From positions 372,001 through 436,000 of the forward strand of contig JAODBD010000003.1 of the NCBI GenBank assembly GCA_025463785.1: a DNA stretch of 64,000 nt. The letters are read 5' to 3'. This DNA comes from Glaciihabitans sp. (lineage in GTDB: Bacteria; Actinomycetota; Actinomycetes; Actinomycetales; Microbacteriaceae). Positions 23,795-31,630 of this stretch are shown here, in pieces (within the stretch, counting starts at the first letter, position 1; each line of letters starts with the position of its first letter). A program made the translations under genes and the position numbers. The notes beneath the pieces were generated by a model. It was not told the DNA's origin. It saw only the letters and a program-made list of their open reading frames with translations, and did not search any database.

Positions 23795-25303
23795 TTAGAA
23801 GATGCCCTTCGGATTGGTGATGTCTGAGAGGTCTGCTACGACCGTGAGGCCCGACAGTTCCGCGGCCGTCAGCTCGGGAAGCCGCTGGGCCACGTCGAGG
23901 AATCGCTCGGTCTCGGCTGGGGCGAGTACGCCATCCGCCAGCGTCCTGAACTTCTGGATGTACTGCTCGCGAGCAAACGGATGAGCGCCGAGCGGATGCG
24001 CGTCGGCGACCGCGATCTCGTCGATCAGGCGGGTGCCGTCGGCGAGGTCGATCTCGACGCGACCGCCGAACGCCTTCTCCGCCGGGTCGAGCGAGTGGTA
24101 GCGGCGCGTCCAGTTTGCATCCTCCTCGGTTGTGACCTTCTGCCACAGCGCAACCGTGTCTGCGCGACCGGCCCGCTCGGGCGAGTAGGAGTGGTTGTGA
24201 TCCCAGGCGCCGTCCTGGAGGGCAACCGTGAAGATGTACGGAATCGAGTGGTCAAGCGTTTCCCGACTCGCCGCAGGTGAGTACTTTTGCGGATCGTTGG
24301 CGCCAGACCCGATCACGTAATGCGTGTGGTGGCTGGTGTGCAGGACCACTCGGTCAACGTTCGCGGGGTCGCGAAGTTCGGGATGTTCGGAGCCGAGCCT
24401 GCGGGCAAGGTCGATCCACGCCTGCGCCTGATACTCGGCCGAGTGCTCCTTCGTGTAGCTGTCGAGGATCGCGAGTCGAGCCTCGCCGGCCTCCGGTAGC
24501 GGCACCTCGTAGCGGGCATCCCTGCCGCCGAGCAGCCACGCGATCACGCCGTCCTCGCCCTCGTAGATCGGCGTTGGACTGGTCTGACCCCGCATTGCGC
24601 GATCCACGGATTCGACGGCCATCTTGCCCGCGAAGGCCGGCGCGTGCGACTTCCAGGTGGAGATCTCACCCTTGCGCGACTGCCGTGTCGCCGTGGTCGT
24701 GTGCAGTGCCTGACCAATGGCCTGGAAGATGATCTCGGTCGGCAGGCCAAGCAGGGTTCCGATGCCGGCCGCGGCACTCGGACCAAGATGCGCGACATGG
24801 TCGATCTTGAACTCGTGCAGGCTGATGGCCTTCGCGAGGTCGATCTGAATCTCGTAGCCGGTGACGATGCCGCGCAGCAGTTCGGCGCCGCTCTTGCCGG
24901 TGTGCTGCGCAACCGCCAGGATCGGCGGGATGTTGTCGCCGGGATGCGAATACTCGGCGGCGAGGAACGTGTCGTGGTAGTCGAGCTCCCGTACGGCCAC
25001 GCCGTTCGCCCAGGCCGCCCACTCGGGGCTGGTGAGTTCGGTGGTACCGAAGACGGTCGAGCCGTGTCCGCCACGGGAGACGGGGTGCGCCGCGGCCTGC
25101 GAACGCGACGAGACAATCGGACCGCGGCGGAGGGATGCGGTGGCCACACTCGCGTTGTCGATGATGCGGTTGATGACCATGTCGGCCACGGCATCCGTTG
25201 CTTCAATATTTTCGGATGCGACTTCCGCGATCTTCCAGGCGAGCTGGCTTTCGCGGGGCAGCGGCTCGTCGCTCGCATAGACGCGGACGGGGTGGAGCTT
25301 CAC
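23795..25303 (-). CDS. prpD: 2-methylcitrate dehydratase
   Basis: A 502-residue MmgE/PrpD-family dehydratase. Supporting features are [20 protein letters not shown] (about residue 115), a central [17 protein letters not shown] and a C-terminal [17 protein letters not shown]. It converts 2-methylcitrate to methylaconitate or methylisocitrate. Its start overlaps the stop of the GntR gene by ATGA (25300-25303), so regulator and enzyme are cotranscribed. Full length is retained. The window has no separate aconitase-type AcnD, consistent with the PrpD route. Confidence 0.94.
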   Translation of the reverse strand: MKLHPVRVYASDEPLPRESQLAWKIAEVASENIEATDAVADMVINRIIDNASVATASLRRGPIVSSRSQAAAHPVSRGGHGSTVFGTTELTSPEWAAWANGVAVRELDYHDTFLAAEYSHPGDNIPPILAVAQHTGKSGAELLRGIVTGYEIQIDLAKAISLHEFKIDHVAHLGPSAAAGIGTLLGLPTEIIFQAIGQALHTTTATRQSRKGEISTWKSHAPAFAGKMAVESVDRAMRGQTSPTPIYEGEDGVIAWLLGGRDARYEVPLPEAGEARLAILDSYTKEHSAEYQAQAWIDLARRLGSEHPELRDPANVDRVVLHTSHHTHYVIGSGANDPQKYSPAASRETLDHSIPYIFTVALQDGAWDHNHSYSPERAGRADTVALWQKVTTEEDANWTRRYHSLDPAEKAFGGRVEIDLADGTRLIDEIAVADAHPLGAHPFAREQYIQKFRTLADGVLAPAETERFLDVAQRLPELTAAELSGLTVVADLSDITNPKGIF

Positions 25304-25959
25304 GGGGTGTTCCTTTCGAGGGAGCTGAGGATGTTGCGCAGGCTGCGGTGCAGGTGCAGCTGGGTGGCGTGTGCGGCCAGGGTTTCTTCGCCTTCGACGA
25401 TCGCGTCGATGATCTGGAGATGCTCGCGGGCGGCATCCCGCAGGCGGTCGACGTTGTCGTGCGCCATGCGACGGATGCGCGCAATGTGAGTTCGCACCCC
25501 GTCGAGCGCCGAGACGAGGAACGGGTTGCCCGCCGCGTCGTCGATTGCGGCGTCGAGGCGTGCCACCAGTGCGTAGTACTGGTGCTTGTCGGCGAGGAGT
25601 GCTTCGACATCCTGAAATTCGCGCTGCAGCTCGAGGAAAACGCGCGGATCGCGTCGGCGGGCGGCGAGCCGGGCCGCCTGCTCTTCGAGCGCTTGTCGAA
25701 CTTCGAACAGCTCGATCACGTTCTCGGCCGAAATCTCGGTGACAATGACGCCCCGGCCGGAGTGTGGCGAGACGAGCCCCTCGGCCGCGAGCCTCGACAG
25801 CGCCTCGCGCAGCGGGGTCCGGGAGACGCCGAGCCGGGTGGATTGCTCGACCTCGCCGAGGACAGTGCCCGCTCGCAGGTCGCCGTCCAGGATCTCGCTT
25901 CGCAGCGCGAGGTAGGCGCGATCGCTCGCGCGCATCCTGTCGTCCGCGATCGTGCTCAT
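25300..25959 (-). CDS. GntR-family (FadR/FCD subfamily) regulator of the prp operon
   Basis: A 219-residue protein with an N-terminal winged helix ([20 protein letters not shown], then [20 protein letters not shown]) and an all-helical FCD ligand domain with metal-binding His/Asp pattern ([25 protein letters not shown]). The start is set at ATG 25959; a TTG 24 bases earlier has no ribosome site. The start codon touches a TGTATACA operator, so the mRNA may be leaderless and the gene strongly autoregulated. It probably senses a propionate-derived metabolite and controls both prpDBC and the divergent CoA-transferase. Confidence 0.92.
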   Translation of the reverse strand: MSTIADDRMRASDRAYLALRSEILDGDLRAGTVLGEVEQSTRLGVSRTPLREALSRLAAEGLVSPHSGRGVIVTEISAENVIELFEVRQALEEQAARLAARRRDPRVFLELQREFQDVEALLADKHQYYALVARLDAAIDDAAGNPFLVSALDGVRTHIARIRRMAHDNVDRLRDAAREHLQIIDAIVEGEETLAAHATQLHLHRSLRNILSSLERNTP

Positions 25960-26018
25960 GTATACACAGTAGCTCGATGTCAAGGTTCTTGGTGACTAAT
26001 GGGCGTTCAGTGTATACA
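25959..26018. promoter_or_regulatory. Two identical GntR operators, 52 bp apart
   Basis: TGTATACA occurs at 25959-25966 and again at 26011-26018, extended as GTGTATACAT on one or other strand. The 52-bp centre spacing is close to five helical turns. The sites bracket the divergent promoter of gntR-prpDBC and the CoA-transferase genes. Confidence 0.75.
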
Positions 26019-26081
26019 TTGGACTGTAGAGACGGTCGCTAGGGATGAACCTCCGGCCCGCCGCTCAATGAGGAGAAGGCA

Positions 26082-26789
26082 GTGACGAAACGCATCGATA
26101 GCGCGGAACGGGCCATCCAGGACGTTATCAGAGACGGGATGACGATCGCCGTCGGTGGGTTCGGCCTGAGCGGGATTCCGGTGGATCTCATCAACGCCGT
26201 GCGCGACTCGGGCGCGAGGAACCTCGTCATCGTTTCCAACAACATGGGGGTCGACGGCAAGGGCCTCGGCGTCCTGCTCGAAAACAACCAGGTGGCGAAG
26301 GTCATCGCCTCGTACGTCGGCGAGAACAAGCTCTTCGCCCGTCAATTTCTGGATGGTCAGCTCGAGGTCGAGTTCGTACCGCAGGGCACACTCGCCGAGC
26401 GACTGCGAGCGGGCGGTGCCGGGATCGCGGCCTTCTACACGAAGACCGGTGTCGGCACGCAGGTGGCCGAGGGCAAACCAATAGGCGAGTTCGACGGCGA
26501 GCTGTACCTGCAGGAGCGCGGGATCGTGGCCGACCTCGCGTTGGTTCGCGCGCACATCGCCGATACGGCGGGCAATCTCACCTATCGATACACCGCCAGA
26601 AATTTCAATCCGGTGGTCGCGACCGCGGGCCGAATGACCTTCGCCGAGGCCGAGCAGATCGTCGAGCCGGGGGAGATCGATCCGAACGTGGTCGTGACGC
26701 CGGGCATCTTCGTGCAGGCGGTCGTGCTGGCATCCGAGCGCGAGAAAGACATCGAACAGCGAACGGTTCGAGTTCGCCCGACCGCATGA
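26082..26789 (+). CDS. scoA: CoA-transferase subunit A (3-oxoacid/SCOT type)
   Basis: A 235-residue family I CoA-transferase alpha subunit, with [20 protein letters not shown] (oxyanion loop, about residues 19-38), [16 protein letters not shown] and [14 protein letters not shown] near 170. Start GTG 26082 has GAGGAG upstream. It pairs with the beta subunit 38 bp downstream. The complex would move CoA between acyl-CoA and a free acid; acetoacetate is the usual acceptor, but the divergent prp operon and shared operators raise the possibility that propionate is activated here. The genes are called sco on family grounds only. Confidence 0.9.
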   Translation: MTKRIDSAERAIQDVIRDGMTIAVGGFGLSGIPVDLINAVRDSGARNLVIVSNNMGVDGKGLGVLLENNQVAKVIASYVGENKLFARQFLDGQLEVEFVPQGTLAERLRAGGAGIAAFYTKTGVGTQVAEGKPIGEFDGELYLQERGIVADLALVRAHIADTAGNLTYRYTARNFNPVVATAGRMTFAEAEQIVEPGEIDPNVVVTPGIFVQAVVLASEREKDIEQRTVRVRPTA

Positions 26790-26827
26790 TGGCGAACGGC
26801 ACCACGAGTAGCAACAAGGAGCACGCA

Positions 26828-27469
26828 ATGGCATGGACTCGGGACGAGATGGCGAAGATCGCCGCCGCTGAGTTGCGCGACGGCGACTATGTGAATCTGG
26901 GAATCGGCATCCCGACCCTGATCGCCAACAACATCCCCGACGGCCTGACGGTCACGCTGCAGAGCGAAAACGGGCTGCTCGGGATGGGGCCGTTCCCCTG
27001 GGAGGGCGAAGAGGACGCCGACCTCATCAACGCCGGCAAGCAGACCGTGACGATTTTGCCCGGCGGCAGCGTTTTCGATTCTGCGGCATCGTTCGGGATG
27101 ATTCGCGGCGGCCACGTCGACATCGCGTTCCTCGGAGCCATGCAGGTTTCGGTGGCCGGAGACCTGGCCAACTGGTCCATCCCTGGCCAACTGGTCAAGG
27201 GGATGGGCGGAGCTATGGATCTCGTCGCCGGCACGAAGCGCGTAGTCGTCCTGACCGATCATGTGGCGAAGGATGGCACGTCAAAGATCGTTCGCGGCTG
27301 CACGCTTCCCCTGACCGGTGTGCGGGTCGTGCAGCGCATCATCACCGACCTCGCGGTCTTCGACGTCACCGAGGACGGTCTCGTTGTCACGAGCATCGCG
27401 CCCGGTGTCACGGTCGAAGACCTGCGCGACCGCACCGACGCCGACTTCGTGGTTAGCCTGACGGGCTGA
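26828..27469 (+). CDS. scoB: CoA-transferase subunit B (3-oxoacid/SCOT type)
   Basis: A 213-residue beta subunit. The catalytic glutamate lies in [19 protein letters not shown] (about residues 47-65), the classic E-N-G motif that forms the glutamyl-CoA thioester. Other features are [20 protein letters not shown] and [15 protein letters not shown]. The ATG at 26828 is chosen since AAGGAG lies 6 nt before it; a 14-codon longer start overlaps scoA. Both subunits are intact. Regulation is probably by the GntR protein at 25300. Confidence 0.92.
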   Translation: MAWTRDEMAKIAAAELRDGDYVNLGIGIPTLIANNIPDGLTVTLQSENGLLGMGPFPWEGEEDADLINAGKQTVTILPGGSVFDSAASFGMIRGGHVDIAFLGAMQVSVAGDLANWSIPGQLVKGMGGAMDLVAGTKRVVVLTDHVAKDGTSKIVRGCTLPLTGVRVVQRIITDLAVFDVTEDGLVVTSIAPGVTVEDLRDRTDADFVVSLTG

Positions 27470-27550
27470 GGGCGGATATGCGGCGCTTCTCCGGGAACTC
27501 GCTCGGGGAGGACGCACGATACCCCGTGGCTCGCGAAGTAGCATCGAACG

Positions 27551-28174
27551 ATGGCCACTCGATCCGATCGCTATGAGGGGACCCTCGCCAACTGGAACGA
27601 CGGCCGCGGTTTCGGGTTCATTTCTCCGGATGGCGGCGGCCCGCAGGTCTTCGTCCACGTCCGCGCGTTGCCGCAGGGCTCAACGGTGCCGCCGATCGGC
27701 GAGAAGCTGTCGTATGAGGTCGAACTGACCGCCGAGGGCAAGACCAGGGCGCGGTTCGTGCGGGTTGTCGGCACAAAGGAGTTGCCTCGGTACGGGCGGT
27801 CGACATCCAGCCTTGTCAGCTATCTGGCGATCGTCGCTTTCATCGTTCTCTACCTCGTGGTCTCTCTGTTGTGGCATCCCTCGATCTGGATCGCTGCGCT
27901 CTACATCGGGGCGAGCCTGCTGTGCTTCGCGATTTATGCCATCGACAAGTCGGCGGCGCTCGAGGGGCGCTGGCGGGTGTCGGAGAGCGCGCTGCTTCTG
28001 CTCGGACTTGCCGGGGGATGGCCGGGCGCGATCGTGGCGCAACAGCTGCTTCGGCACAAGACGAAGAAGCGCAGCTTCCAGGCCGCCTTTGCGGGAAGCA
28101 TCATCGTCAACATTCTGGCGTTCGTCCTGCTGACCTCGCCCGCGTTCGCCTCACTGCTTGTGTCGACCTACTAG
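27551..28174 (+). CDS. Cold-shock domain fused to DUF1294 membrane domain
   Basis: A 207-residue two-domain protein. Residues 8-72 form a cold-shock-like OB fold (GTLANWNDGRGFGFISPDGG, then VFVHVRAL), with the RNP1-type K/N-G-x-G-F-I core. Residues 85-205 form a DUF1294 membrane unit with four helices and the signature YAIDKSAALEGRWRVSESAL, then LAGGWPGAIVAQQLLRHKT. Such fusions are common in bacteria, but their function is unproven; an RNA-linked membrane role is a guess. It starts ATG 27551, 81 bp after the CoA-transferase genes. Confidence 0.92.
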   Translation: MATRSDRYEGTLANWNDGRGFGFISPDGGGPQVFVHVRALPQGSTVPPIGEKLSYEVELTAEGKTRARFVRVVGTKELPRYGRSTSSLVSYLAIVAFIVLYLVVSLLWHPSIWIAALYIGASLLCFAIYAIDKSAALEGRWRVSESALLLLGLAGGWPGAIVAQQLLRHKTKKRSFQAAFAGSIIVNILAFVLLTSPAFASLLVSTY

Positions 28175-28232
28175 CGCCGGGGAACGTGCAAATTCGATTT
28201 GCGCGTTAACCTTCATGCGCGACAATGGCTCC

Positions 28233-28532
28233 ATGTCCAAGAAGATCGATTCTGCGCTGAAGGATCTCATCAAGGCCCTCCGCAAGCACGCCGCAGTCGC
28301 AGGGGAGCGCCATGTGTCGCTCAAGCGCTCGCAGCGGGCTACCGCACGCGTTCGCGCGGCGGCCACGGCATATGCCGCAGCAGTGCACGCACGCAGCGGT
28401 CTCGGCAACCCGTTCGATGACGTGATCGACCCGGCTCTCGACGCCGAGACGCTGCAGTCCCTCAGCGCGGAGCGCGACGCCATCGCGCGCACGCTCACGG
28501 GCCCGATCCCGCAGCAGACCGCGGCGCTCTAG
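28233..28532 (+). CDS. Small basic helical protein, unknown
   Basis: A 99-residue protein rich in Ala, Arg and Lys: MSKKIDSALKDLIKALRKHA, then RSQRATARVRAAATAYAAAV, and a shorter acidic tail. A helical or nucleic-acid-associated protein is plausible from charge alone. The ATG at 28233 is preferred; an in-frame ATG at 28215 adds six residues. A TTAACCT stretch at 28205-28211 could serve as -10, giving a short or absent leader. No family recognised. Confidence 0.65.
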   Translation: MSKKIDSALKDLIKALRKHAAVAGERHVSLKRSQRATARVRAAATAYAAAVHARSGLGNPFDDVIDPALDAETLQSLSAERDAIARTLTGPIPQQTAAL

Positions 28533-28565
28533 CCGATTCGCTCCCGCCTCCGTCGGCCGTGCCGG

Positions 28566-28632
28566 GCCTTGGGCGGAGATGTCCTGCCGTTGGCGGTGTT
28601 ACGACTCTGCCCAAGGCGCAGTTTCTCCGCCC
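28566..28632. repeat. Pair of overlapping, mutually exclusive inverted repeats
   Basis: GCCTTGGGC (28566-28574) pairs with GCCCAAGGC (28609-28617), and GGGCGGAGA (28571-28579) pairs with TCTCCGCCC (28624-28632). The left arms overlap, so only one hairpin can form at a time. It lies between the small basic gene and the peptide gene promoter. Without a U tract it is not a plain terminator. Confidence 0.5.
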
Positions 28633-28741
28633 ACTGGCGGGCGAGACGGGTTCTGATTCGGCGAAGTTGGCCCGCACAAATGTCGGTGGCTACCCCTAAT
28701 CTATTAATAGTTCGCGACACGCCGGAAACACTAGATGTAGT

Positions 28742-28774
28742 GGAATGACAAGAGTGTCATTCCGGTTATATAGT
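28742..28774 (+). promoter_or_regulatory. Operator overlapping the promoter of the small-peptide gene
   Basis: Perfect inverted repeat GGAATGACA, AGAG, TGTCATTCC fills 28742-28763. ATGACA at 28745-28750 can act as -35, with TATATA at 28767-28772 (16 bp) or TATAGT at 28769-28774 (18 bp) as -10. The palindrome covers the -35, so a bound protein would block this promoter. Confidence 0.65.
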
Positions 28775-28822
28775 GGGGACTCACCGCGAGTAGCGGACAC
28801 AGATTTTGTACGGGAGGTTGCA

Positions 28823-28906
28823 ATGGAAAACGACAACGACACGATCGGCGGCTACGCAGTACCCGTCGACCCAATGGATCTTCTGCAGTGCGACAGCTGC
28901 CAGTAG
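28823..28906 (+). CDS. 27-residue peptide with Cys-Asp-Ser-Cys terminus
   Basis: A short frame, below the usual ORF size, encodes MENDNDTIGGYAVPVDPMDL then LQCDSCQ. GGGAGG sits 5 nt before the ATG, the best-placed ribosome site nearby. It has its own promoter with a palindromic operator (28742-28774) and a strong terminator beginning 32 bp after the stop, so it looks like a complete single-gene unit. The acidic N terminus, GG motif, Tyr, and CxxC tail resemble a leader-core precursor or a metal or redox peptide. No modification enzyme lies in the window. I recognise no named family; a Cys-sensing leader peptide is an alternative. Confidence 0.65.
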   Translation: MENDNDTIGGYAVPVDPMDLLQCDSCQ

Positions 28907-28923
28907 GCGCCGCACGCTAAAGA

Positions 28924-28979
28924 CACAAGAACCACAGAACCCCCGCCGGCCGATGAAGGCCAGTGGGGGTTTTCTTGTG
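28924..28979 (+). terminator. Strong intrinsic terminator after the small-peptide gene
   Basis: AACCCCC (28938-28944) pairs with GGGGGTT (28965-28971), with an inner GGCC/GGCC pair and outer CACAAGAA/TTCTTGTG arms (28924-28931, 28972-28979). A TTTTCTT run follows the GC stem. Confidence 0.8.
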
Positions 28980-29072
28980 CCCGGCGGTCGTCCTATACCG
29001 AAAGTCCTGGGTCGACACAATGACTCCGACCCGCGCTCCGGCACGTCAAACGGCCGCCGCTAAGCTGTTGGC

Positions 29073-29519
29073 GTGCCAGTGAACCCCGACCTGCAGGGAC
29101 GCGAGTTCCCGCCAACGGAGCCCTACCTTGTCGGCCGCGAGAAAGTGCGGGAGTTTGCGCGAGCCGTTTTCGCATCCAGCCCGCTGTATTTCGATGTTGC
29201 GTCCGCGGCATCCGCGGGGTACTCGGATGTGGTCGCGCCGCCCACGTTTGCCGTCGTCGTGCAGGAGCACACGCTCGCGCAGCTGCTCGCTGCGCCGGAT
29301 GCCGGGATCGATTTTTCGAGGGTCGTCCACGGCGACCAGCGGTTCAGCTACACCCGGCCCATCGTCGCGGGCGACGAACTGACGGCGACACTGACCGTGT
29401 CGAGCATCAAGTCGCTGGGTGCGCACAGCATGGTTACCGCCGAATCGTCCATCGTGGATGCCGAGGGCAGGCACGTCGTCACCGCCATTTCGACCCTGGT
29501 TGTCAGGGGCGAAGAGTGA
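29073..29519 (+). CDS. MaoC-like dehydratase, HadA-type subunit
   Basis: A 148-residue hot-dog-fold protein of the FAS1-like dehydratase type, with YLVGREKVREFARAVFASSP, VVAPPTFAVVVQEHTLAQLL and QRFSYTRPIVAGDELTATLT. In mycobacteria the equivalent HadA is the substrate-binding partner of HadB in (3R)-hydroxyacyl dehydration. It starts GTG or ATG at 29073 and overlaps the next gene by 4 bases (GTGA at 29516). In the absence of FAS-II here, the pair may serve another acyl dehydration. Ancestrally these genes lie near secE. Confidence 0.9.
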   Translation: MPVNPDLQGREFPPTEPYLVGREKVREFARAVFASSPLYFDVASAASAGYSDVVAPPTFAVVVQEHTLAQLLAAPDAGIDFSRVVHGDQRFSYTRPIVAGDELTATLTVSSIKSLGAHSMVTAESSIVDAEGRHVVTAISTLVVRGEE

Positions 29520-29926
29520 GCGAGCTCACCGTCGGTGACATCGTCGCCGAGAAGACCTATCACCTGACCCGGGATTCGCTGGTTCGCTACGCGGGCGCAT
29601 CCGGCGACTTCAACCCCATTCACTACCGCGACGACGTGGCGACGAGCGTCGGTCTCGACGGCGTCCTCGCACACGGGATGCTCACCATGGGCATTGCGGT
29701 GCAGCCGATCGTCGAGTGGCTCGGCACTCGCGGAACGGTCGTCGACTACCAGGTGCGGTTCACCAAACCCGTCTTCGTCGACGCGACGGATGGCGCGACC
29801 ATTGCCGTCACCGCCAAGGTCGGTATTGTGGATGACGACGGCGCGCGCATCGACCTGACCGTCACGTTCAATGGCGCCACCGTCCTCGGCAAGGCGCAGG
29901 TACGGGTGACGCTGGCGTCGGCATGA
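29516..29926 (+). CDS. MaoC-like dehydratase, HadB-type catalytic subunit
   Basis: A 136-residue hot-dog protein with the hydratase 2 motif: YAGASGDFNPIHYRDDVATS (about residues 29-48) contains the catalytic Asp-x-x-x-x-His pair, followed by GVLAHGMLTMGI. It would form a heterodimer with the HadA-type subunit to dehydrate or hydrate acyl thioesters. Stop overlaps the murB start (ATGA at 29923). The three genes hadA, hadB and murB are tightly coupled, an arrangement common in actinobacteria. Confidence 0.93.
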   Translation: MSELTVGDIVAEKTYHLTRDSLVRYAGASGDFNPIHYRDDVATSVGLDGVLAHGMLTMGIAVQPIVEWLGTRGTVVDYQVRFTKPVFVDATDGATIAVTAKVGIVDDDGARIDLTVTFNGATVLGKAQVRVTLASA

Positions 29927-31041
29927 GGCTCGCCGACCTGACCACCCTCCGCGTGGGCGGTGACGCCGAACGCATTCTCTCGCCCGCGACATCCGTCGAC
30001 CTCGTTGCCGCCCTGCGGGAGACCTGGGCGGATGGCGACGAGTGGCTGCTGCTCGGCGGCGGGTCCAACGTCGTCGTCAGCGATGACGGATTCGACGGCA
30101 CGGTCATCCGCGTGCTGACACGAGGTATCGAACGTGTGCATCCGCCGACTAATGCTGTGCGGCCGTCCGCGTACCTCGGCGACCGCGGGGTGCGGCTGCG
30201 CGTGCGGGCCGGGGAGCCGTGGGACGCCGTGGTTGCTCATGCAGTCGCGAACGGTTGGGCGGGGATCGAGGCGCTGTCCGGCATCCCGGGTTCGACGGGC
30301 GCAGCCCCGATACAGAACATTGGCGCCTACGGACAGGAGGTGGCATCCAGCCTCGTCAGCGTGGAATTTCTCGACTACCTGTCCGGTGAGATCGAGCAGG
30401 TGCCCGCACCCGCGCTCGGACTCGGCTACCGCACGTCGACGCTCAAGCAGGGCCGCGAAGGCGCCGTGCTGTCGGTCGAGCTCGAACTGACCGAGAGCGT
30501 GCTGAGTCATCCGATCGCTTACGCACAGCTGGCGGCCGCCCTGGGTGTGCGCATCGGCGATCGAGCGCCGGTCGGCGAGGTGCGCGAGGCGGTTCTGTCG
30601 CTGCGCGCCGCCAAGGGCATGCTCTGGGATGAGAACGACCCCGACTCGTTCAGCGCCGGCTCGTTCTTCACCAACCCGATCGTGAGCGAGAACTTCGCAC
30701 GACGGCTTCCGGCCGAGGCACCTCGCTGGCCGACTGCCCCGGAGGAACAGGATGTCGCCGTGCCGCTGGGCGAATCGCCGGCCGTTCCCAAAGTCGCGGG
30801 CGAGTACCGCGTGAAACTGAGTGCGGCCTGGCTGATCGAGCAGGCCGGTATCCACCGCGGGTTCGTTCTGCCCGGGTCTCGCGCCGCCGTTTCCCGCAAG
30901 CACACGCTCGCGATCGTGAACACGGGCGGGGCTACCGCGTCTGAGATTCTGCAACTGGCGCGGTACGTGCAGACCCGGGTGTTCGCTGAATTTGGAGTGC
31001 GCCTGCAGCCCGAACCGGTGCTTGTGGGCGCGGCGCTGTAG
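29923..31041 (+). CDS. murB: UDP-N-acetylenolpyruvoylglucosamine reductase
   Basis: A 372-residue FAD-dependent MurB. FAD-binding segments are LLLGGGSNVVVSDDGFDGTV (about residues 40-59) and GIEALSGIPGSTGAAPIQNI, with the catalytic Ser in FSAGSFFTNPI (near 248) and a C-terminal Glu in the TRVFAEFGVRLQPEP stretch. It reduces UDP-GlcNAc-enolpyruvate to UDP-MurNAc using NADPH, the second committed step of peptidoglycan synthesis. It lies immediately after hadAB; the 3' neighbour is on the opposite strand. Confidence 0.96.
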   Translation: MRLADLTTLRVGGDAERILSPATSVDLVAALRETWADGDEWLLLGGGSNVVVSDDGFDGTVIRVLTRGIERVHPPTNAVRPSAYLGDRGVRLRVRAGEPWDAVVAHAVANGWAGIEALSGIPGSTGAAPIQNIGAYGQEVASSLVSVEFLDYLSGEIEQVPAPALGLGYRTSTLKQGREGAVLSVELELTESVLSHPIAYAQLAAALGVRIGDRAPVGEVREAVLSLRAAKGMLWDENDPDSFSAGSFFTNPIVSENFARRLPAEAPRWPTAPEEQDVAVPLGESPAVPKVAGEYRVKLSAAWLIEQAGIHRGFVLPGSRAAVSRKHTLAIVNTGGATASEILQLARYVQTRVFAEFGVRLQPEPVLVGAAL

Positions 31042-31050
31042 GGGTCTCAA

Positions 31051-31524
31051 CTACAGCAACTCCAGCCAGCCCGTGCCCTCAGCGTGCTCGAAGATCAGGT
31101 TTGTCTGGGTGCGCTTGACCGCCGGATGCGACGCCAGGTGCGTCAGGACGAAATCGCGCAGATCCGTGGCGCTGTTTGCGGCCACGTGCAGCAGGTAGTC
31201 ATCGGCACCAGCCATGTGGAAGAGCGAGCGCACTCCCGGCCAGGTTGGGGCGGCATCCCGAAATCGGTCCACCTCGCCACGGGCGTGCTTGGCGAGCCGC
31301 ACCGAGATGAGCGCCTGCAGGGGCGCGACCCGGTCGAAGTCGAGGTCGACGCGGTAACCACGGATGTCCCCGGCAGCCTGCAGTCGTCGGATGCGTGTCG
31401 AGACGGTTGACTCCGCGATGCCGACCTCGGCGGCAAGCGCGGCGCCCGATGCGCGCGCATTCCTGGACAGGGCGCGAACGAGCGCGCGGTCGACATCATC
31501 GAGCGGCAGATGCTGCGGTTGCAT
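31051..31524 (-). CDS. Lrp/AsnC-family transcriptional regulator
   Basis: A 157-residue regulator with an N-terminal HTH (LSRNARASGAALAAEVGIAE, then STVSTRIRRLQAAGDI) and a RAM ligand-binding domain (ALISVRLAKHARGEVDRF, then VAGADDYLLHV-like MAGADDYLLHVAA). It diverges from the PLP lyase at 31631 with a symmetrical operator between. Such pairs usually regulate a gamma-lyase in response to methionine or leucine. The start is ATG 31524. Confidence 0.93.
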   Translation of the reverse strand: MQPQHLPLDDVDRALVRALSRNARASGAALAAEVGIAESTVSTRIRRLQAAGDIRGYRVDLDFDRVAPLQALISVRLAKHARGEVDRFRDAAPTWPGVRSLFHMAGADDYLLHVAANSATDLRDFVLTHLASHPAVKRTQTNLIFEHAEGTGWLELL

Positions 31525-31578
31525 GGGATCACCGGACCTTCCATCCGAAGCATATCCACCCCGGGTCGTAATTACACT

Positions 31579-31616
31579 AGATTCTGCGCTCAGACTTATA
31601 TAACAGCGCAGAATCT
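31579..31616. promoter_or_regulatory. Lrp operator between divergent genes
   Basis: Arms AGATTCTGCGCT (31579-31590) and AGCGCAGAATCT (31605-31616) form a perfect 12-bp inverted repeat with a 14-bp A/T-rich spacer. The arms lie 15-55 bp from the PLP lyase start. The spacer TTATATAAC could carry the -10. Confidence 0.78.
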
Positions 31617-31630
31617 GCTTCGATCGACTT

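Noticed and set aside
28998-29008. Partial DosR-like box (CCGAAAGTCCT) before hadA
   Set aside because: Only half matches and there is no partner site.
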